64,000 nt of DNA from Choristoneura fumiferana (GCF_025370935.1 NC_133478.1:1810521-1874520), one strand, 5' to 3'. Positions 32,300 through 44,980 are shown, counted from the first letter of the stretch. Notes: generated from the sequence alone by a model not told the origin. Numbers and translations are program-made.

Positions 32300-32828
32300 T
32301 TGTATTTGAGCGAATTAGCTCGTTGAATTGGCAATGGGCAGGCCATGTAGCACGGAGAACGGACGGCCGCTGGGGCCGAAAACCTCTCGAATGGAGACCG
32401 CCGATCGGCAAGCGCAGCGTAGGACGTCCACTAGCGAGTTTTTTTTATTCGACTGAATTGCAAACGAGCAAGTGGGTCTCCTGATGGTAAGAGATCACCA
32501 CCACCCATGTGTCATGTAACACCAGGGGGATTGCAGATGCGTTGCCAACCTAGAGGCCTAAGATGAGATACCTCAAGTGCGAGTAATTTCACCGTCTTAC
32601 TCTCCACGCCGAAACACAACGGTGCAAGCACTGCTGCTTCACGGCAGGATTAGCGAACAAGATGCTGGTAGCAATCCGGGCGGACCTTGCACAAGGTCCT
32701 ACCACCTGCAAGACATGGACAGATGATCTGGTTAAAACTGCCGTTATGCAAGCCGATTCCAACCGAAGCAACTGGAAGTCTATGTTTGTCTAACAGTGGA
32801 CGTCCTGCGGCTGGCATGACGATGATGT
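32300..32828 (+). pseudogene. LINE C-terminal fragment split by a family C SINE
   Basis: The first part (32300-32434) encodes RISSLNWQWAGHVARRTDGR followed by WGRKPLEWRPPIGKRSVGRP. The second part (about 32693-32828) resumes with T-x-R-W-T-D-D-L-V-K-like codons (ACCTGCAAGACATGGACAGA) and ends AACAGTGGACGTCCTGCGGC ... GATGATG. The break falls exactly where the intact homologue at 59180-59528 continues VGRPPTRW. The interruption is the element at 32435-32690. Confidence 0.82.
32435..32692 (+). mobile_element. SINE-like repeat, family C, nested in a LINE fragment
   Basis: TTTTTTATTCGACTGAATTG, CACCACCACCCATGTGTC, GTTGCCAACCTAGAGGCC and ACGCCGAAACACAACGGTG, ending near GCGAACAAGATGCTGG. Confidence 0.82.
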
Positions 32829-32829
32829 A

Positions 32830-33990
32830 TCCTACTTATTCTCTAGATATAACTGAATGTTTTTACGCTCCAACTTCTTACAAAGTCAGTCTTTTGCATA
32901 ACGCTCTACACGTCACGTGTCCCAATGTCAAACTGTCAAGTTGAAACATGCTAAATGCTAGGAGTATGAGTATGGAGCTTCAACAAAACAACTTATCTCC
33001 ATTTCTGCAACGCTTCAAATTTAAACCGTATAGAATGGTACGTTGGGAATAAATTTCACGTGTGGAGGAAGTGGATATAAGCCCTTTGGGAAGTGTTTTC
33101 TCAAGTCAAATGTTTAAAGTAAAAGTTAAGTGCCTATCTTCAATCTCCAGCCCTTTAAAACTTAGCAAGTGATTTATGCTCCACCGCCATTAGCATAAAG
33201 TGGCTTGTTTCAAAGTCTTGGCTTCAGCTGTTACACGTAACGTTGGATAACCGGGCAATTCGAGCGTTTCAAACGCCTCATTGCCGTGGTCACATTTTTT
33301 TATGAATGTGCTGTAGAAATTGAGGACATTTTCGTCATTTTTAGACGTCCTATACTACTACTAGATAACCTGAAAATTCTAACAGTCTTCTACCATGACA
33401 ACAAAAATGTGCCCACGAAAATCACACGGAATAGACGCTCGAACACCCCGACACCGTTTACATCGCGTTTTTTTGTTTTCATTAACTTCGACAGACGGCA
33501 CCATTCATTGATAGAAATTTTCAGGTAAATAACTTTAGGGCAAATCAAAAAATATATGTATATAGGATTTTGACAAGTTAATGGTGAAATTGGAAAATTC
33601 ACAAACTTAATGTGACACATAAGAGAAACGAAAAAGCTCACTTATATATAAGCTTATTTTGCTAAATAGGTATGTTTGAATTAAAACACTTTCAAGCGTT
33701 ATAAAATATGAACTTTGGCAGTGTTTTATATATACTGTCTGTGAATAATTAATTAATTATTTACCTGACGTGTTTCAGGGGATTTATCAGTCACTGAACA
33801 AATCTGGTGAAATTAAAAAACGAGTTGCCTTTTTACTAAACAGAATCAGGGATTTGATCAAATGACTGTTTTTTTTTCTAGACATATAATAAAATGGATT
33901 CACCGTTTAACATCCTGCGAAAGGTCATAAGGTTATATTTTTGTTCAAATGTGTGTTTTGGCCATTTCCTTGCGACAAATACATAATAAT
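32830..33990. other. Mostly unique sequence, no gene recognised
   Basis: 32950-33290 has balanced composition and matches none of the repeats listed (for example CACGTGTGGAGGAAGTGG, CCACCGCCATTAGCAT); possibly conserved non-coding DNA. The rest is AT-rich. Confidence 0.35.
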
Positions 33991-33994
33991 AATT

Positions 33995-34130
33995 AAATGT
34001 ATGTATGTATGTAAACTTTTTACTGTACAAAAGAAAAGAAACAAAACACAATTGACAAACTTTGAGATACTTGTACAAAGGCGGACTTATCCCTTTAAGA
34101 GATCTCTACCAATCAACCTTTGAGTAACAT
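33995..34130 (-). mobile_element. LINE 3' tail, (CATA)n type, reversed
   Basis: GTATGTATGTATGTAAACTT at the left, then ACTTATCCCTTTAAGAGATC, as at 7499 and 35583. Confidence 0.7.
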
Positions 34131-34424
34131 ACGTAGGTCGAATATGTGGGCTTATATGAAGAAGCTTCCTAAACGTTATAGATGAGATTGGCAAGACCGG
34201 ACCAAATGGCGTGAAATGAGGAGGTCGTCCCAGCTGTGGGCGAGTGTGGGCTGAGTAGATTGATTGGGTTTCTGTGGGCGAGCGGACGGACAGTCTTACA
34301 GTAGTTCCTACCCGGATTATTAGTTTAACTAACTTATACTATATCGAAAGAAGCACAAGACGTGAAGTTATTTAAAACTAGAGTTTACCCGCTGCTTCGC
34401 ACGCGTAAACTATTCGATTCCGGG

Positions 34425-34625
34425 ATTTTATAAAACTCCCGACCCAAAAAGAGGGGTGTTATAAGTTTGACCGCTATGTGTGTCTGTGTGTCTGTCTGTG
34501 GCACCGTAGCTCTTAAAGGGTGGACCGATTTGAATGCGGTTTTTTAATTTGAAAGCAGGTTTTCTAGCGATGGTTCTTAGACATGTTTTATCAAAATCAG
34601 TTCAGCCGTTTCAAGATCATCAGCT
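34425..34625 (-). repeat. 'GAACCGATTTTGATGAAAC' dispersed repeat, reversed
   Basis: AAAGAGGGGTGTTATAAGTT, GGTGGACCGATTTGAATGCG and GCGATGGTTCTTAGACATGT are the reverse of 3530-3750. The first bases of a 'TTTACCCGCTGCTTCGCACG' repeat precede it. Confidence 0.7.
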
Positions 34626-34639
34626 CTTTTATTCGCTGC

Positions 34640-35580
34640 GTTAGGAATCTTAGACACATAATGGGCATTTACTTTACTTTCAAACATTTGGGACCCAAAA
34701 TTTTAAACACCTATGTACATATGCTATATAAATATAACTATGCAAGATTATGGAATTCTCGTGTATATATCTTGTTTGGATTCGTTTAACCAGTATTTGG
34801 TTATACATACAATACAATGGTGGCAACAGGATGAGCTGATGTTGCAGCCAGGATATCCAGCACACTAGTACACTCTATAAAAAATAATAGCACATATGTT
34901 GTGTTGGATTCGTTTTGATCAGTATTTGATTCTACATACAATGCAACGGTGGCAACCGACGACTGATGCTGCAAAAAAATATAAAAACCCCAATTATTAT
35001 ACAAAGCGATAATATTCTAAATCAACGCAACATATTATAAGCTCACATGAAAATGTCACAGTTCCTGTTATCTGTTAATTTATGAAGTTTGCTACTTCTA
35101 ACAATGGTAATTTTGTGATTCATGATTTTATTACATAATTTATAATTTGTATGTTAATGATATCATTGTGTTTATTTGAATAATGGAACAGCAGATAGTC
35201 GCGAAGTTAATGAATCGGAAACAAATGGATATTATAGCTTTTGACTCAGATTGTTTTGGTTTGCGGATGAAATGTTAATTTAGTTCACAATTGTTATAGT
35301 AAAAAAAATACTGGCTATTGCCCGCATCTTCGTCTGCGACTATTTGTTAATAAATAAAGGTTGTTTGTTATCAACTGACTCAAATATAGTCACCCTTTGA
35401 TACTACACTTTTAACGTCTTTTAATGTACAAGGTGTTAATTAAATAACTGAAAACATTATGCAGTTTGTTCAGAATCGAACTTAATCAGTGTTCATTTTC
35501 AGAGCAATACAAACAATGAACTCTGGTTGAGCTCGAAACGCGTCAGCGTAGTGTAATGGTGGTGACAGTTGGGTTTGTGT
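34640..35580. other. AT-rich sequence with a local duplication
   Basis: 34770-34865 and 34900-34985 share phrases (GGATTCGTTT...CCAGTATTTGGTT/ATACATACAAT...GGTGGCAAC), a tandem-like duplication about 120 bp apart. No gene. Confidence 0.5.
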
Positions 35581-35582
35581 GT

Positions 35583-35760
35583 AGTATGTATGTATGTAAA
35601 TACTTTATTGTGCATAAAACACAAAAGTAATACAAAAAGAAAACAACAAACAAAAAGATTACAAAGGGCAACTTATCCCTAAAAGGGATCTTTTCAAGCT
35701 AAGGTAAACTGGAAAGGAATTCTTAAAGATAGGCGAACAGTAATTCTTAAAACAACAGTA
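35583..35760 (-). mobile_element. LINE 3' tail, (CATA)n type, reversed
   Basis: GTATGTATGTATGTAAATAC, then TTTATTGTGCATAAAACACA and CTTATCCCTAAAAGGGATCT. This uninterrupted copy shows the insertion point in 7499-7870. Confidence 0.75.
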
Positions 35761-35929
35761 CAAACACAACAATAACAACAGCAACGTAGTTCTTAATTTT
35801 TGAAGCGTGTGTGTTCTTACAGTATAGAGGCGGAGAAGCTTCATTAACACACATATGTTACGTAGACATAGCTATCGTAAGATCGCGTAGGAGCAAAGTA
35901 ATTGTTTCTATTTAATTTATTTATTTAGG

Positions 35930-36062
35930 AATCCCATCTTAGGCCTCTAGGTTGGCAACGCATCTGCAATACCCCTGGTGTTGCAGATGTTTATGGGCGG
36001 TGGTGATCTCTTGCCATCAGGAGAACCACTTGCTCGTTTGCCATCCAGTCGAATAAAAAAAA
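35930..36062 (-). mobile_element. SINE-like repeat, family C, reversed
   Basis: ATCCCATCTTAGGCCTCTAG, TTGCAGATGTTTATGGGCGG and TTTGCCATCCAGTCGAATAA. Confidence 0.82.
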
Positions 36063-36063
36063 T

Positions 36064-37530
36064 GGACCTGCGCACAAAGTAACGCCTGCAGGCGTTACTG
36101 AATTATGAATCATGATTCAATAGATTAGAACCGCGTTTCAACCAGAGATGTGCGAGGAATGTGTTTATCATAAACCAATAGAAACGAACCAATAGTAGAT
36201 TGATAACCAAGGGTGGAAAGTGACCCATTTCACCCGAGATATTTAAGTGAGAGCGCCAATAGTACGAGTGGAAATGGGTAATTTCACCGGAGTTAGACAC
36301 TACTTTTCATTTCGACTGTGAGGAAAGTAAAATACTACAAAAAAAAAGAGAATAATAATAAATTTAATTTACTTATATCGAACCTCCAACGGTACCTTTT
36401 CGACTGGCCACTTGCCACGGCTGACTGTAAAAAAAAATCGAGTTGGTTACGACCAAGGAGCTTATATACGAAACTGGAGGTTGAACGCCGAGCGAAGAAG
36501 TTTGACCTTTATTACTTATTTATATATTCCATCTCTTTCGTTCACATTTCACGAATGACTTCCATCTTTTTCTTAACCTAACTAAAGAAAGAGATGGAAT
36601 ATGTTCGAGACGTAATTAAGATCAAGTTTCTTGTTTCAAACGGATGCTCGGCGTTCAACCTCAAGTGTTGTATATTATAAGCTCATTGGTCACGACGTGC
36701 ATCTAGACTAGATGGCCATGCCGAAACGTGAAAAAAAAGTGTCATTGACGTAACTCAATTATCTTCGACTCCGTTGCTAATCGAAAAATAAAAATAAATA
36801 CTTTCCACCCTAGAGATGAAAACGCAATTTTCCACCCGGCTATCTACCCTTGAAAATTAAACTTTCCGAACAGGAGAGATGAAAAAGAATATCTTTGCTC
36901 ACCCGCAACCTATTGATAGCGAAGCTTATGCAAGATATGCGTGTTCATGCAGTTCCTCCACCTCCACACTGTAAGAACACACACAAATCACACAAATCTA
37001 TCTATCACCACCACCACACCACACTGACGCGTTTCGAACTCAACCAGAGCTCATCTTCAGAGCAACACACCAAGCTGCCAAGGTCGTGGCTGAGCAAAGA
37101 AATTCTTTTAGTTCATTGATATGGACCTCCGCAAAGTAAAGCCTGATTCAATAAATTATCCAATAGAAACGCTTCATTTACCTATCGCTCCGCTCAACTG
37201 TTTCCACCAGAGCTGCGCTGTGCGAGGATAGATAAACGAAACGTATCTTTCTACTGGTTCATGAAAAACCATTCCTCGCAACAATCATTCAATCTTTTTA
37301 ATCAGGCGTGCGGAATATCAGGATAATCAGTTGTATGAAAAGCTCCGTGTCATTTTGTCCCGATTAACGCTTTCATGGTAATCATGAACTTTCATGATAT
37401 GCCTAAATGAGCATATCAGATTTCCATGAGAATAAACTCGATTAGAGCACGCATTCGTGATACACTCTCAATCGAACGCAAATGCACAAGCCTGTTACTT
37501 TGCGGAGCTCCATATAAATGAACTCACAGA
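36064..37530. repeat. Cluster of inverted-repeat elements
   Basis: At least three pairs are visible: GGTTGAACGCCGAGCG (36479 on) with CGCTCGGCGTTCAACC-like sequence at 36645; TATTCCATCTCTTTCG (36524) with GAAAGAGATGGAATAT (36587); and ATGGACCTCCGCAAAGTAA (37122) with TTACTTTGCGGAGCTCCAT (37495-37513). The last pair bounds an element of about 0.4 kb. Phrases such as CCACCAGAG..GTGCGAGGA link it to the minisatellite at 45641. Confidence 0.65.
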
Positions 37531-38269
37531 TATAGATCACTAGATAACGCAAAATATACGATCGTATATACTGTGACGTCTCAAGAGCAAATAGGCGATG
37601 TGAATTCCCCGATATCCGCGCAAATTCAAATGCGCCGCCCGCCCGCGCCGTGGGGCTCGAGTCAGTCACTAGTCATGATTAGTCAATTAGCGGTCAGTCT
37701 TTGTATGGGGCCAACCCCGACGTTTGGTCGGGGTTCAGACACGCGAAGTAGATGCATTTGCGTAATCTAGTATAATCTATATCTGTGAATGAACTAGAAT
37801 CAATTACTTTGCTCACCCGCGACCTTACGGTGAAAACGCTGCCTCATCATGAGGTTCAAATTGCTCCGTATAGTAATTTATTTAGGCGTGTGGAATACGA
37901 AAACTGGCTTGTTTGTAAAAGTAAACAAGAATTTCCAGAAATAAACAACATGAGGTATAAACTAAAGCTACGTGACCCGCTAAGTGTGCGGGAAAACAAC
38001 CGCTTTTAACGAAATGAGGTTGTCATGTTGATGCGATTCATTTTACAGTACCACGGCGGCCGCGTGTCCTGGCGGGTACTTGGGGGTAGCAAATACTTGT
38101 GCAAATACTCGTGAATTCACTAAAAATACGGGTATTTTAAAGAAGTAAGTAAATGATAGTCATAACGCTCATAATCATAAAGCTTATTAAAATATTCACT
38201 GTTCAATAAACGAAACATTACCTAAATTTTATTATGTAAAAAACGTACTGTGGGATTATTTATTTTTAT

Positions 38270-38610
38270 TTTTTTCATCTAGGTATTATATATTCTGATT
38301 GTATACATTCTGAACATATATATCGTGAACTTAGTCATTTTAATTGTATGTATTTCAACCATTGTAGAAAAAATACTGTACAGAATGTTGATTGATATTT
38401 CATTTAAAAGTATTTATTTTTTATAATGTATTTTGACTACTATGCATTTCAAGCTTATGCTTATGCGTTAAGAACTTAATATGTCAAATAATTTTATATA
38501 TATTGATACATGTTATTTCATAACTTTCGGTATTTCAACTGTATGTATTTCAACTGATATGTATTTTTTTTTATACATTATAACTTGTACCCGTTTTCAT
38601 AGAATGTAAT
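38270..38610. repeat. Cluster of degenerate short phrases (TATTTCAACTGTATG type)
   Basis: The words GTATGTATTTCAAC, TGATATTTCATTT, ATGCATTTCAAGC, ATGTTATTTCATAAC and GTATTTCAACTGTATG recur with changing linkers. It is neither a microsatellite nor a fixed-unit satellite. Similar phrase clusters are at 44455-44600, 52020-52110 and 54150-54235. Confidence 0.55.
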
Positions 38611-39145
38611 GTAATAGAGCTATGAATATAATAAATACCTTTTTTTTAACGATAGGTTTGCAGTCCCAATCTAACTTAACTTACTTTTCTGATATTCCAT
38701 GTGAGTGTTTTAGATAAAAATGATTGTGAGCAAATTTAACGTAGGACTTCTTGTTTCGTCTGACTTCAAAAAGTAGAAAAATCTCAATTCAATTAAGTAT
38801 TTTTAGCGGTTGCTTATCTCAGAGTTCCGTCATTTACGAACTGATTCGGAATTTTTTTTTTGGGAGGGAATATTTTTTTTAACTCTACTAGGACTCAAAA
38901 CTTGTAACTAGTATTTTTCCCCGTTACCACCGAGTATTTTTATGACTGTGCGAGTGACGCGGGCAGGCAATTAAAATTGAGTGTTGCTATTGTCGCCCTG
39001 ATTGATAGTAAAACCGGATTTCATTCCGGCGGTGATGACCCGGTTGCGGCGTGGTTTTTGTTATTAGCCGACAACATAAGTACAATACTATATATAATAT
39101 AAAGAAAGAAAGGAAGGAAAGAAAAAAATATATAAAGAATGGATA

Positions 39146-39580
39146 CCGGCCAAGTGCGCGTCAGACTCGCGCACGAAGGGTTCCGTACCACTATCTATAT
39201 TATATAGGTACAACATTAGACATTAGCAATAAACACGTTTGTTGCATGGGAGCCCCCCTTATTTATTTTATTTTAATTTAATTACTTATAAAGTGATTAT
39301 ACGACTAAATAAATATTCTATGAATATTTCAAGCGTCACCTGTTGCCGTTATTAATATCGAGCAAAAAATGCCAAAAAAAACACGTTTGTTGTATGGGAG
39401 CCCCCCTTAAATATTTATTTTATTCTACTTTTTGTATTTGTTGTTGTAGCAACAGAAATACATAGTCTGTGAAAATTTCAACTGTCTAGCTATCCCGGTT
39501 TTTAAGATACAGCCTGGTGACAGACGGACGGAGAGCGGAGTCTTAGTAATCCCGTTTTTACCCTTTAGGTACGGAACCCT
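39146..39580 (-). repeat. 'CCGGCCAAGTGCGCG' dispersed repeat, reversed
   Basis: ACCGGCCAAGTGCGCGTCAG, CGAAGGGTTCCGTACCACTA, TGGGAGCCCCCCTTA, AGACGGACGGAGAGCGGAGT, TTTAGGTACGGAACCCTA. It contains the TGGGAGCCCCCCTTA block twice. The opposite orientation is at 57149-57427. Confidence 0.75.
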
Positions 39581-39693
39581 AAAAAGCTGTTGTGACCTGG
39601 TAGTTTTTTTTTTGATGAATGCCTAGCCACTTGATCCATGCTTTTGTTTAAGTACTTGTAAATTTTATGAGTTGCTTTAAGGGGGGCGTATGT

Positions 39694-39834
39694 AACAGTC
39701 ACCAGCACCTAAATCTGACACAACAAGCGTGCATAAATATGATACGACTCTATTTCTAGGGCCGGAGGCCGGAAGGACGTGTCAGATATTTTTGCATGCT
39801 CCGCTGTGGCAGATATTAATGCTGGTGACTGTAC
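39694..39834. mobile_element. MITE with ACAGTCACCAGCA termini
   Basis: ACAGTCACCAGCACC at the left and GCTGGTGACTGTAC at the right are inverted; about 141 bp. A fragment of the same family is at 31541-31660. Confidence 0.82.
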
Positions 39835-39939
39835 AGTTGGAAAAAATCCATTATGGACAACTGGGAAGGGAAAGCCCCGACAGTGCTGGACTCTCGCCGG
39901 CTAAAAACCCGGCTAATCGTTTCCAGCTGTGTAGCTATG

Positions 39940-40105
39940 ACATCTCAAGCAGAGGATTGTGGATTCAAACCCGGACATTTTTTTTGCACATGCACTTTGA
40001 AATTACATTTGAAATTTACCACAAGCTTTACAAAGAAGGAAAACATCGCGAGGAAATTGCAAAAATCTGCGGATGAAGGAAAACATTGTGAGGAAACCTG
40101 CACAG
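39940..40105 (+). mobile_element. Rearranged SINE family B fragment
   Basis: ATCTCAAGCAGAGGATTGTG, TTGAAATTTACCACAAGC, then GGAAAACATCGCGAGGAAA and a second GGAAAACATTGTGAGGAAAC: the internal block is duplicated. Confidence 0.65.
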
Positions 40106-40275
40106 TGTCAAAGTTAAGGTCAAAATATCTTTATTCAATTTAGGCTATAACAAGCACTTATGAATGTCAAAAAAAACTACCTTAGGTTCGGAAAAACCTC
40201 TGTTGAGAAGAATCCGGCAAGAAACTCAACGAGGTATATTTTTTAAACAGATTAACAATATTATTTAATGACATA
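40105..40275 (-). mobile_element. LINE 3' tail, (GTCAAA)n type, reversed
   Basis: GTCAAAGTTAAGGTCAAAAT, AACAAGCACTTATGAATGTC and AATCCGGCAAGAAACTCAAC reproduce the 3' end of the LINE at 29605-31207. Confidence 0.8.
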
Positions 40276-40284
40276 ACATGTCGG

Positions 40285-40468
40285 TGGCCGATCGTAAAAT
40301 CCGCCAGATCACCGAATTGCTAGGCATATCATGAAATGGCGCCATTTCATGAATTGTGTAAGAGACATCCGCCATATCGTTCAAAACTCACCATTTAACG
40401 ATTTATTTGCCTAGTGACGTTTAGGCAGATCATGAAATTCCTAGGCATATCATGAAACGCAGCCATAT
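40285..40468 (+). mobile_element. Partial MITE, 'GGCCGATCGTAAAATCCGC' family
   Basis: GGCCGATCGTAAAATCCGCC, then TGAAATGGCGCCATTTCATG and ATCATGAAATTCCTAGGCAT. It matches the left two thirds of 21486-21770 and lacks the right terminus. Confidence 0.8.
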
Positions 40469-40589
40469 CGGTTCTGGCACTTCGCCGGCCGCTCCCGCGA
40501 CACGCTCGCTTCGCTCGCTCGGCTCGTGCGTTGTGGTCACAATTCATACTAACCACTCCTCGCTTCGCTCTTTATACCTAATTTTTTTA

Positions 40590-41230
40590 TTTTTTTCGCC
40601 ATATCACGATGCCAAGAGAGTGGCGGACACGCCCGAAATAGGGTTTCAAAGCTATAACGAAAAAATTAAGTAATAATTTTCTAAGGATTTCGTATTTTAT
40701 ACGGAATCTTCCAAGTTTAGGTAATTTTATACCTTAGGCTGCTATTTACTCTTAAACTACTAATAATTCTCAAGAAAACTTAGCCGCCTTGTAAGTTTGA
40801 TATAATTACTACCATCTTGAATTTTTTCAAATTTTTCCACCCACCGGTGTAGATTTTAGAGGGGGGGGACGCTCGATTTTAATGAAAATTTGCACTTTAA
40901 AGTTGAATATTTTGCAAACAAAACACTGAATTGAAAAATCGTTTTAGCAATCTCCTAATGGTTTTAAAATACCTATCTAACGATACCCCACACTACAAGG
41001 TTGGATGAGAAAAAAAAAACCCCCACTTTACGTCCATGGGAGGAACTTAAAAAAAAAAATATTTTTTTATTGTACCATTTTATCGGCATAGCTTATATAT
41101 ATATTCGTGCAAAATTACAGTTTTCTAGAATTGATAGCCCCTGAGCAAAGCCGCGGACGGACAGACAGACAGACAAACATGGCGAAACTATAAGGGTTCC
41201 GTTTTTTCCATTTTGGCTACGGAACCATAA
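40590..41230 (-). repeat. 'ACGGAACCC' dispersed repeat, reversed
   Basis: ACACGCCCGAAATAGGGTTT at the left and AACTATAAGGGTTCCGTTTT at the right; full-length type. Confidence 0.78.
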
Positions 41231-41585
41231 AAATGATAGGTTGCTAGCCTGTCACCTACGGTGTACCCTAACCTGATATCCTTTGACGACTCTTACGACA
41301 TCCACGGAAGAAATGGAGAGTTGTTATTGTAACCCGTGCGAATAATTATACTTGTGAAAACTCCACTTAAGCTAGACTTAACTTGAATTTTTCCCCGATA
41401 ATCCTCAAAAGGTGCGGTTAAAACCCACAGCGAGGCTTCAGGTATCAAGAACAAGTTTTAGTATACAAATTATATACCCCTAAACTATGATGAGTAGGGT
41501 TTGCGGTCAGCGATATGAGAGGGTTTAACGGCTGTATCTTGTTTTAGGACAGTTTAAACCCTACAGGGTCTGAATTTATAGCCCA

Positions 41586-42392
41586 CTAGCGTTTACTCGC
41601 GGTTTTGCACGCGTAAATCATTATATTATTATACACCAGTTGAATTGATATTCCGGATTTTATTAAATTCTCGTGGGAATCCCCTAAAATTACATCGAGG
41701 TTTTCACCGATGTTCAATTAAAACACCCAAGCGGTTGTTGTTTAGAGATTTTATCCCTATCCCGTGGGAATATCGAGATAAAAGTATTCTATGTTTTAAT
41801 CCAGGTCATAAACTAACTTTTCGCCAAATTTCATCCTAATCCGTCCAGCCGTTTCAGCGTGAAGAAGTAACAAACATACTCACTCACTCACTCACAAACT
41901 TTCACATTTATAATACTAGCGTTTACCCGCGGCTTCGCGCGCGTAAATCATTAGATAGGTACAACAGTTGAATTGAAATTACGGGATATTATTAAATTCT
42001 CGTGGGAATTCCCTAAAATTACATCGTGGTTTTCATTGACGTTAAATTAAAACACCCATGCTAAATTTCATGACTCTAAAGCCAGCGGTTGTTATTTCGA
42101 GATTTTATCCCTGTCCCGTGGAAACATCAAGATAAAAAGTATTTTATGTGTTATTCCAGATGTCCAGCTACCTACATTTCAAATTTCATGACTCTAAACC
42201 CAGCGGTTGTTATTTCAAGATTTTATCCCTATCCTGTGGGAACATTAGGATAAAAAGTATTCTGTGTTTTAATCCAGGTCATAAACTAACTTTTCGCCAA
42301 ATTTCATCCAAATCCGTCCAGCCGTTTCAGCGTGAAGAAGTAACAAACATACTCACTCACTCACAAACTTTCACATTTATAATATTAGTAGG
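41586..42392 (+). repeat. Two 'TTTACCCGCGGCTTCGC' repeats in tandem
   Basis: The first unit starts GCGTTTACTCGCGGTTTTGC (41589), the second GCGTTTACCCGCGGCTTCGC (41920). Each ends with ACTTTCACATTTATAATA. The second contains an internal duplication of AACCCAGCGGTTGTTATTTC / GCCAGCGGTTGTTATTTCGA. A third start, TTTACCTGCGGTTTCGCATG, lies at 42401. Confidence 0.75.
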
Positions 42393-42419
42393 ACCATAGT
42401 TTACCTGCGGTTTCGCATG

Positions 42420-43260
42420 CGTCACATAAGATCTGGCAGTTGAATTGACATTCCGGAATTTTATTTGCAAAAATTACATAGTTTATTTCACTAATGTTGC
42501 ACGAAAAACAAGTGTGCCATTTCATCAATCTAACGTATAAGAACGCGACTGTACATTATCTGCATGGTGTCATTGCTGTTATAAATAAATTATTTTCTTT
42601 CAATACCCTCCTGCCTACCAAACTACTTTTTTGGAATATCTTTTTGAAACTTTCAAATTATATTGCTTAGAGCTTAAGATGTTCAGGGAAAATATAGGAA
42701 AAAATCTCCGGCTTTTCCTACTAGTTTTTCACTTATGTACTTTACAAAGGCCATCAGTGTCCAATTATAATTATTTCTTATGTCCTTCCCAAAGAAAGGA
42801 TGTAGGCACGAGGATACATATACCGATCGGATCGGAATGATATCCCAAAGTTGCTAACAGCACCTTGGCAGCTCTAAGCAAACCTTATCGCTTGATACAT
42901 GACGATAATAATTAATAAGTAATAATAGTTAATTAGTAATCTAGCTTAAGGCTGTTATTTGAACTGTTATTTTCATTAATGTAATAACAACCGACGTAAA
43001 GTGATAATACGCGTCACGCAGTTCCCGCCTGGAGTCATTAGAGATGTGCCACAATTACGAGTATAGTTGAGTTCATATACTTCTGATCAAAAATTCAATT
43101 AAAAATATCTGAACACGCTATGCCGTTAACAATAGAGTCGTAATCACTTATTTTAGAACAAAATTTTGCTCAAAAGTATAAGAAGTCGACTGTACATTAT
43201 CTATACCTATACAAGATTAAGTAGACTGACTGATTGATTGACTGATAGACAATACACAGC
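42420..43260. other. AT-rich sequence, no gene recognised
   Basis: A LINE-tail-like TTATAAATAAATTATTTTCT at 42579 is the only recognisable piece. Confidence 0.4.
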
Positions 43261-43267
43261 CTAAATT

Positions 43268-43531
43268 AATAATAAATAAATATCATGGGACACTTGACAC
43301 CAATTGACCTAGTTCCAAACTAAGCAAAGCTTGTACTATGGATACTAGGCAACGGATAAACATACTTAAATAGATAAGATAAATACATACTTAAATACAT
43401 ATTAACCATCCAAGACCCGAGAACAAACATTCGTATTATTCATACAAATATCTGCACCGTTCGGGATTCGAACCTCCTACGACCTTAAGCTTTGTAGTCA
43501 GGTTCTCTAACCACTTGGCCATCCGGTCGTC
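43268..43531 (-). mobile_element. tRNA-derived SINE, family A, reversed
   Basis: ATCATGGGACACTTGACACC at the left and CACTTGGCCATCCGGTCGTC at the right; complete. Confidence 0.88.
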
Positions 43532-43539
43532 AAAATTCC

Positions 43540-44980
43540 CAATATTCCCACGGGGTCGGGATATAATCTCGAAATCCCATCCACTTGGCCCATGGGCCCA
43601 TGGCCTATTTCATGGCTCTATCTATATAGTCATTAAATTTTGCACTTTTTCACTTCTCATGCTCTAAAAGTAGGTCAATATAGCCTTACGAGGCGGGAGC
43701 AAAGTGAGTACTTTAGTCTTTAGGGAGTAAAAGTAATTAATTTATTAATTTACTTCGAGTGACTTAGATAAACTCAAACAGCCAGTACTCACACAAAATA
43801 AGATTGTATGTGGACCATTTCAACGACGAAAATGTTACGTTCTTAGTCTACGTGGTCTTAGTTCTATGCTTTTACCGCATAGAAGGTGGCGTCATTCTAT
43901 TTTTTCCAGTTTGTGTATGAACCATTTCCCCGATGCGATTTTGTATATCTGTGTCTGGTTGGAAAAAAATACTTAACGCGAAAACTTTGAAATTGTTGTA
44001 GAGCGTAAATCGTAAACGATTAAAATAAATTGATTATTCTCACAATATCGTCAAGTGATAGTGAAAACTATGATGTCGAGCAAAGACCAAAAGACAAAAT
44101 TTATACCTAATCTTTTGCCGTCGAAATCTAGAAAGATTTATTTTCACTTTTTGATTAAATCTTTTTGTACTAAAGTGACTAGTTTTTTCTCACAATCGAA
44201 GTGAAAAATAGAGTTTTCCCCTCGACACTAAGTCAATATAAACTTTCGGACAAATAGACACCCTCGCTAAAGCTCGGGTGGCTAACCGCCTCTGGTATGT
44301 ATTGGCTTATTTTAGTCCCTCGATAAAAATATACTATTGTTTACCTCCTAGGCTCTGACTTTTTTTAAGAGACGTAGTAAGACCTAGTCGTGGTTTACCA
44401 GCTTTTTTATTTTCGTCATTATTTTGAAAATACATAATTCTTTATTCAATGAACAATTTGTACTTTATAATGTACATTCGGCCGTTATCCTTGGTATTAA
44501 TTGGTCCTTTCACATATTGGTCATTTCACGTACCTATTCATGGTCTTATTTTCATGGTCCATTATGCGTATTGGTCAATGTACGTCTAAAAGGGCTCTAC
44601 TAGATGACATGCACGCGACGCGGGCGCCCGCTTAGAGACAATCCGACGTCGGGTTACAGAATAGAATCTCAAAACTGGTGGTCCCTGGACACACGCAAAG
44701 TGGTCCCGGCAGGGCAAAAAGTGAAATGGTCCCACTGAAAGATTAAGCGGATCATTGGAATACGAGTAGATACAAGTAAGGTACAAGTACGTGTTTCCAA
44801 GACCCATCACTACCCGGTATTACGATTACAGCTATCGTTGACACCTGGTAATTTGTCCGTGTAATTTAGTCACGGCAACGGTTGCTAATGATGCTACGTT
44901 CTAATTAATACCAAGAACATCGAGGACTTTTTACAGGAGATGGCCAAGTCCCTGCGGCTATTTGTGGACAACAATTAGGC
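43540..44980. repeat. Region with degenerate 'TTGGTCATTTCAC' phrases
   Basis: 44455-44600 strings together TATTAATTGGTCCTTTCAC, ATATTGGTCATTTCACG, CATGGTCTTATTTTCATGGT and GTATTGGTCAATGTACG. Weaker versions (AAAGTGGTCCCGGC, GAAATGGTCCCACTG) follow at 44698-44735. No gene. Confidence 0.5.

Noticed and set aside
36318..36581. 87-codon + strand frame
   Set aside because: It spans two of the inverted-repeat arms at 36475-36605 and has no domain, so it is read-through of foldback DNA.
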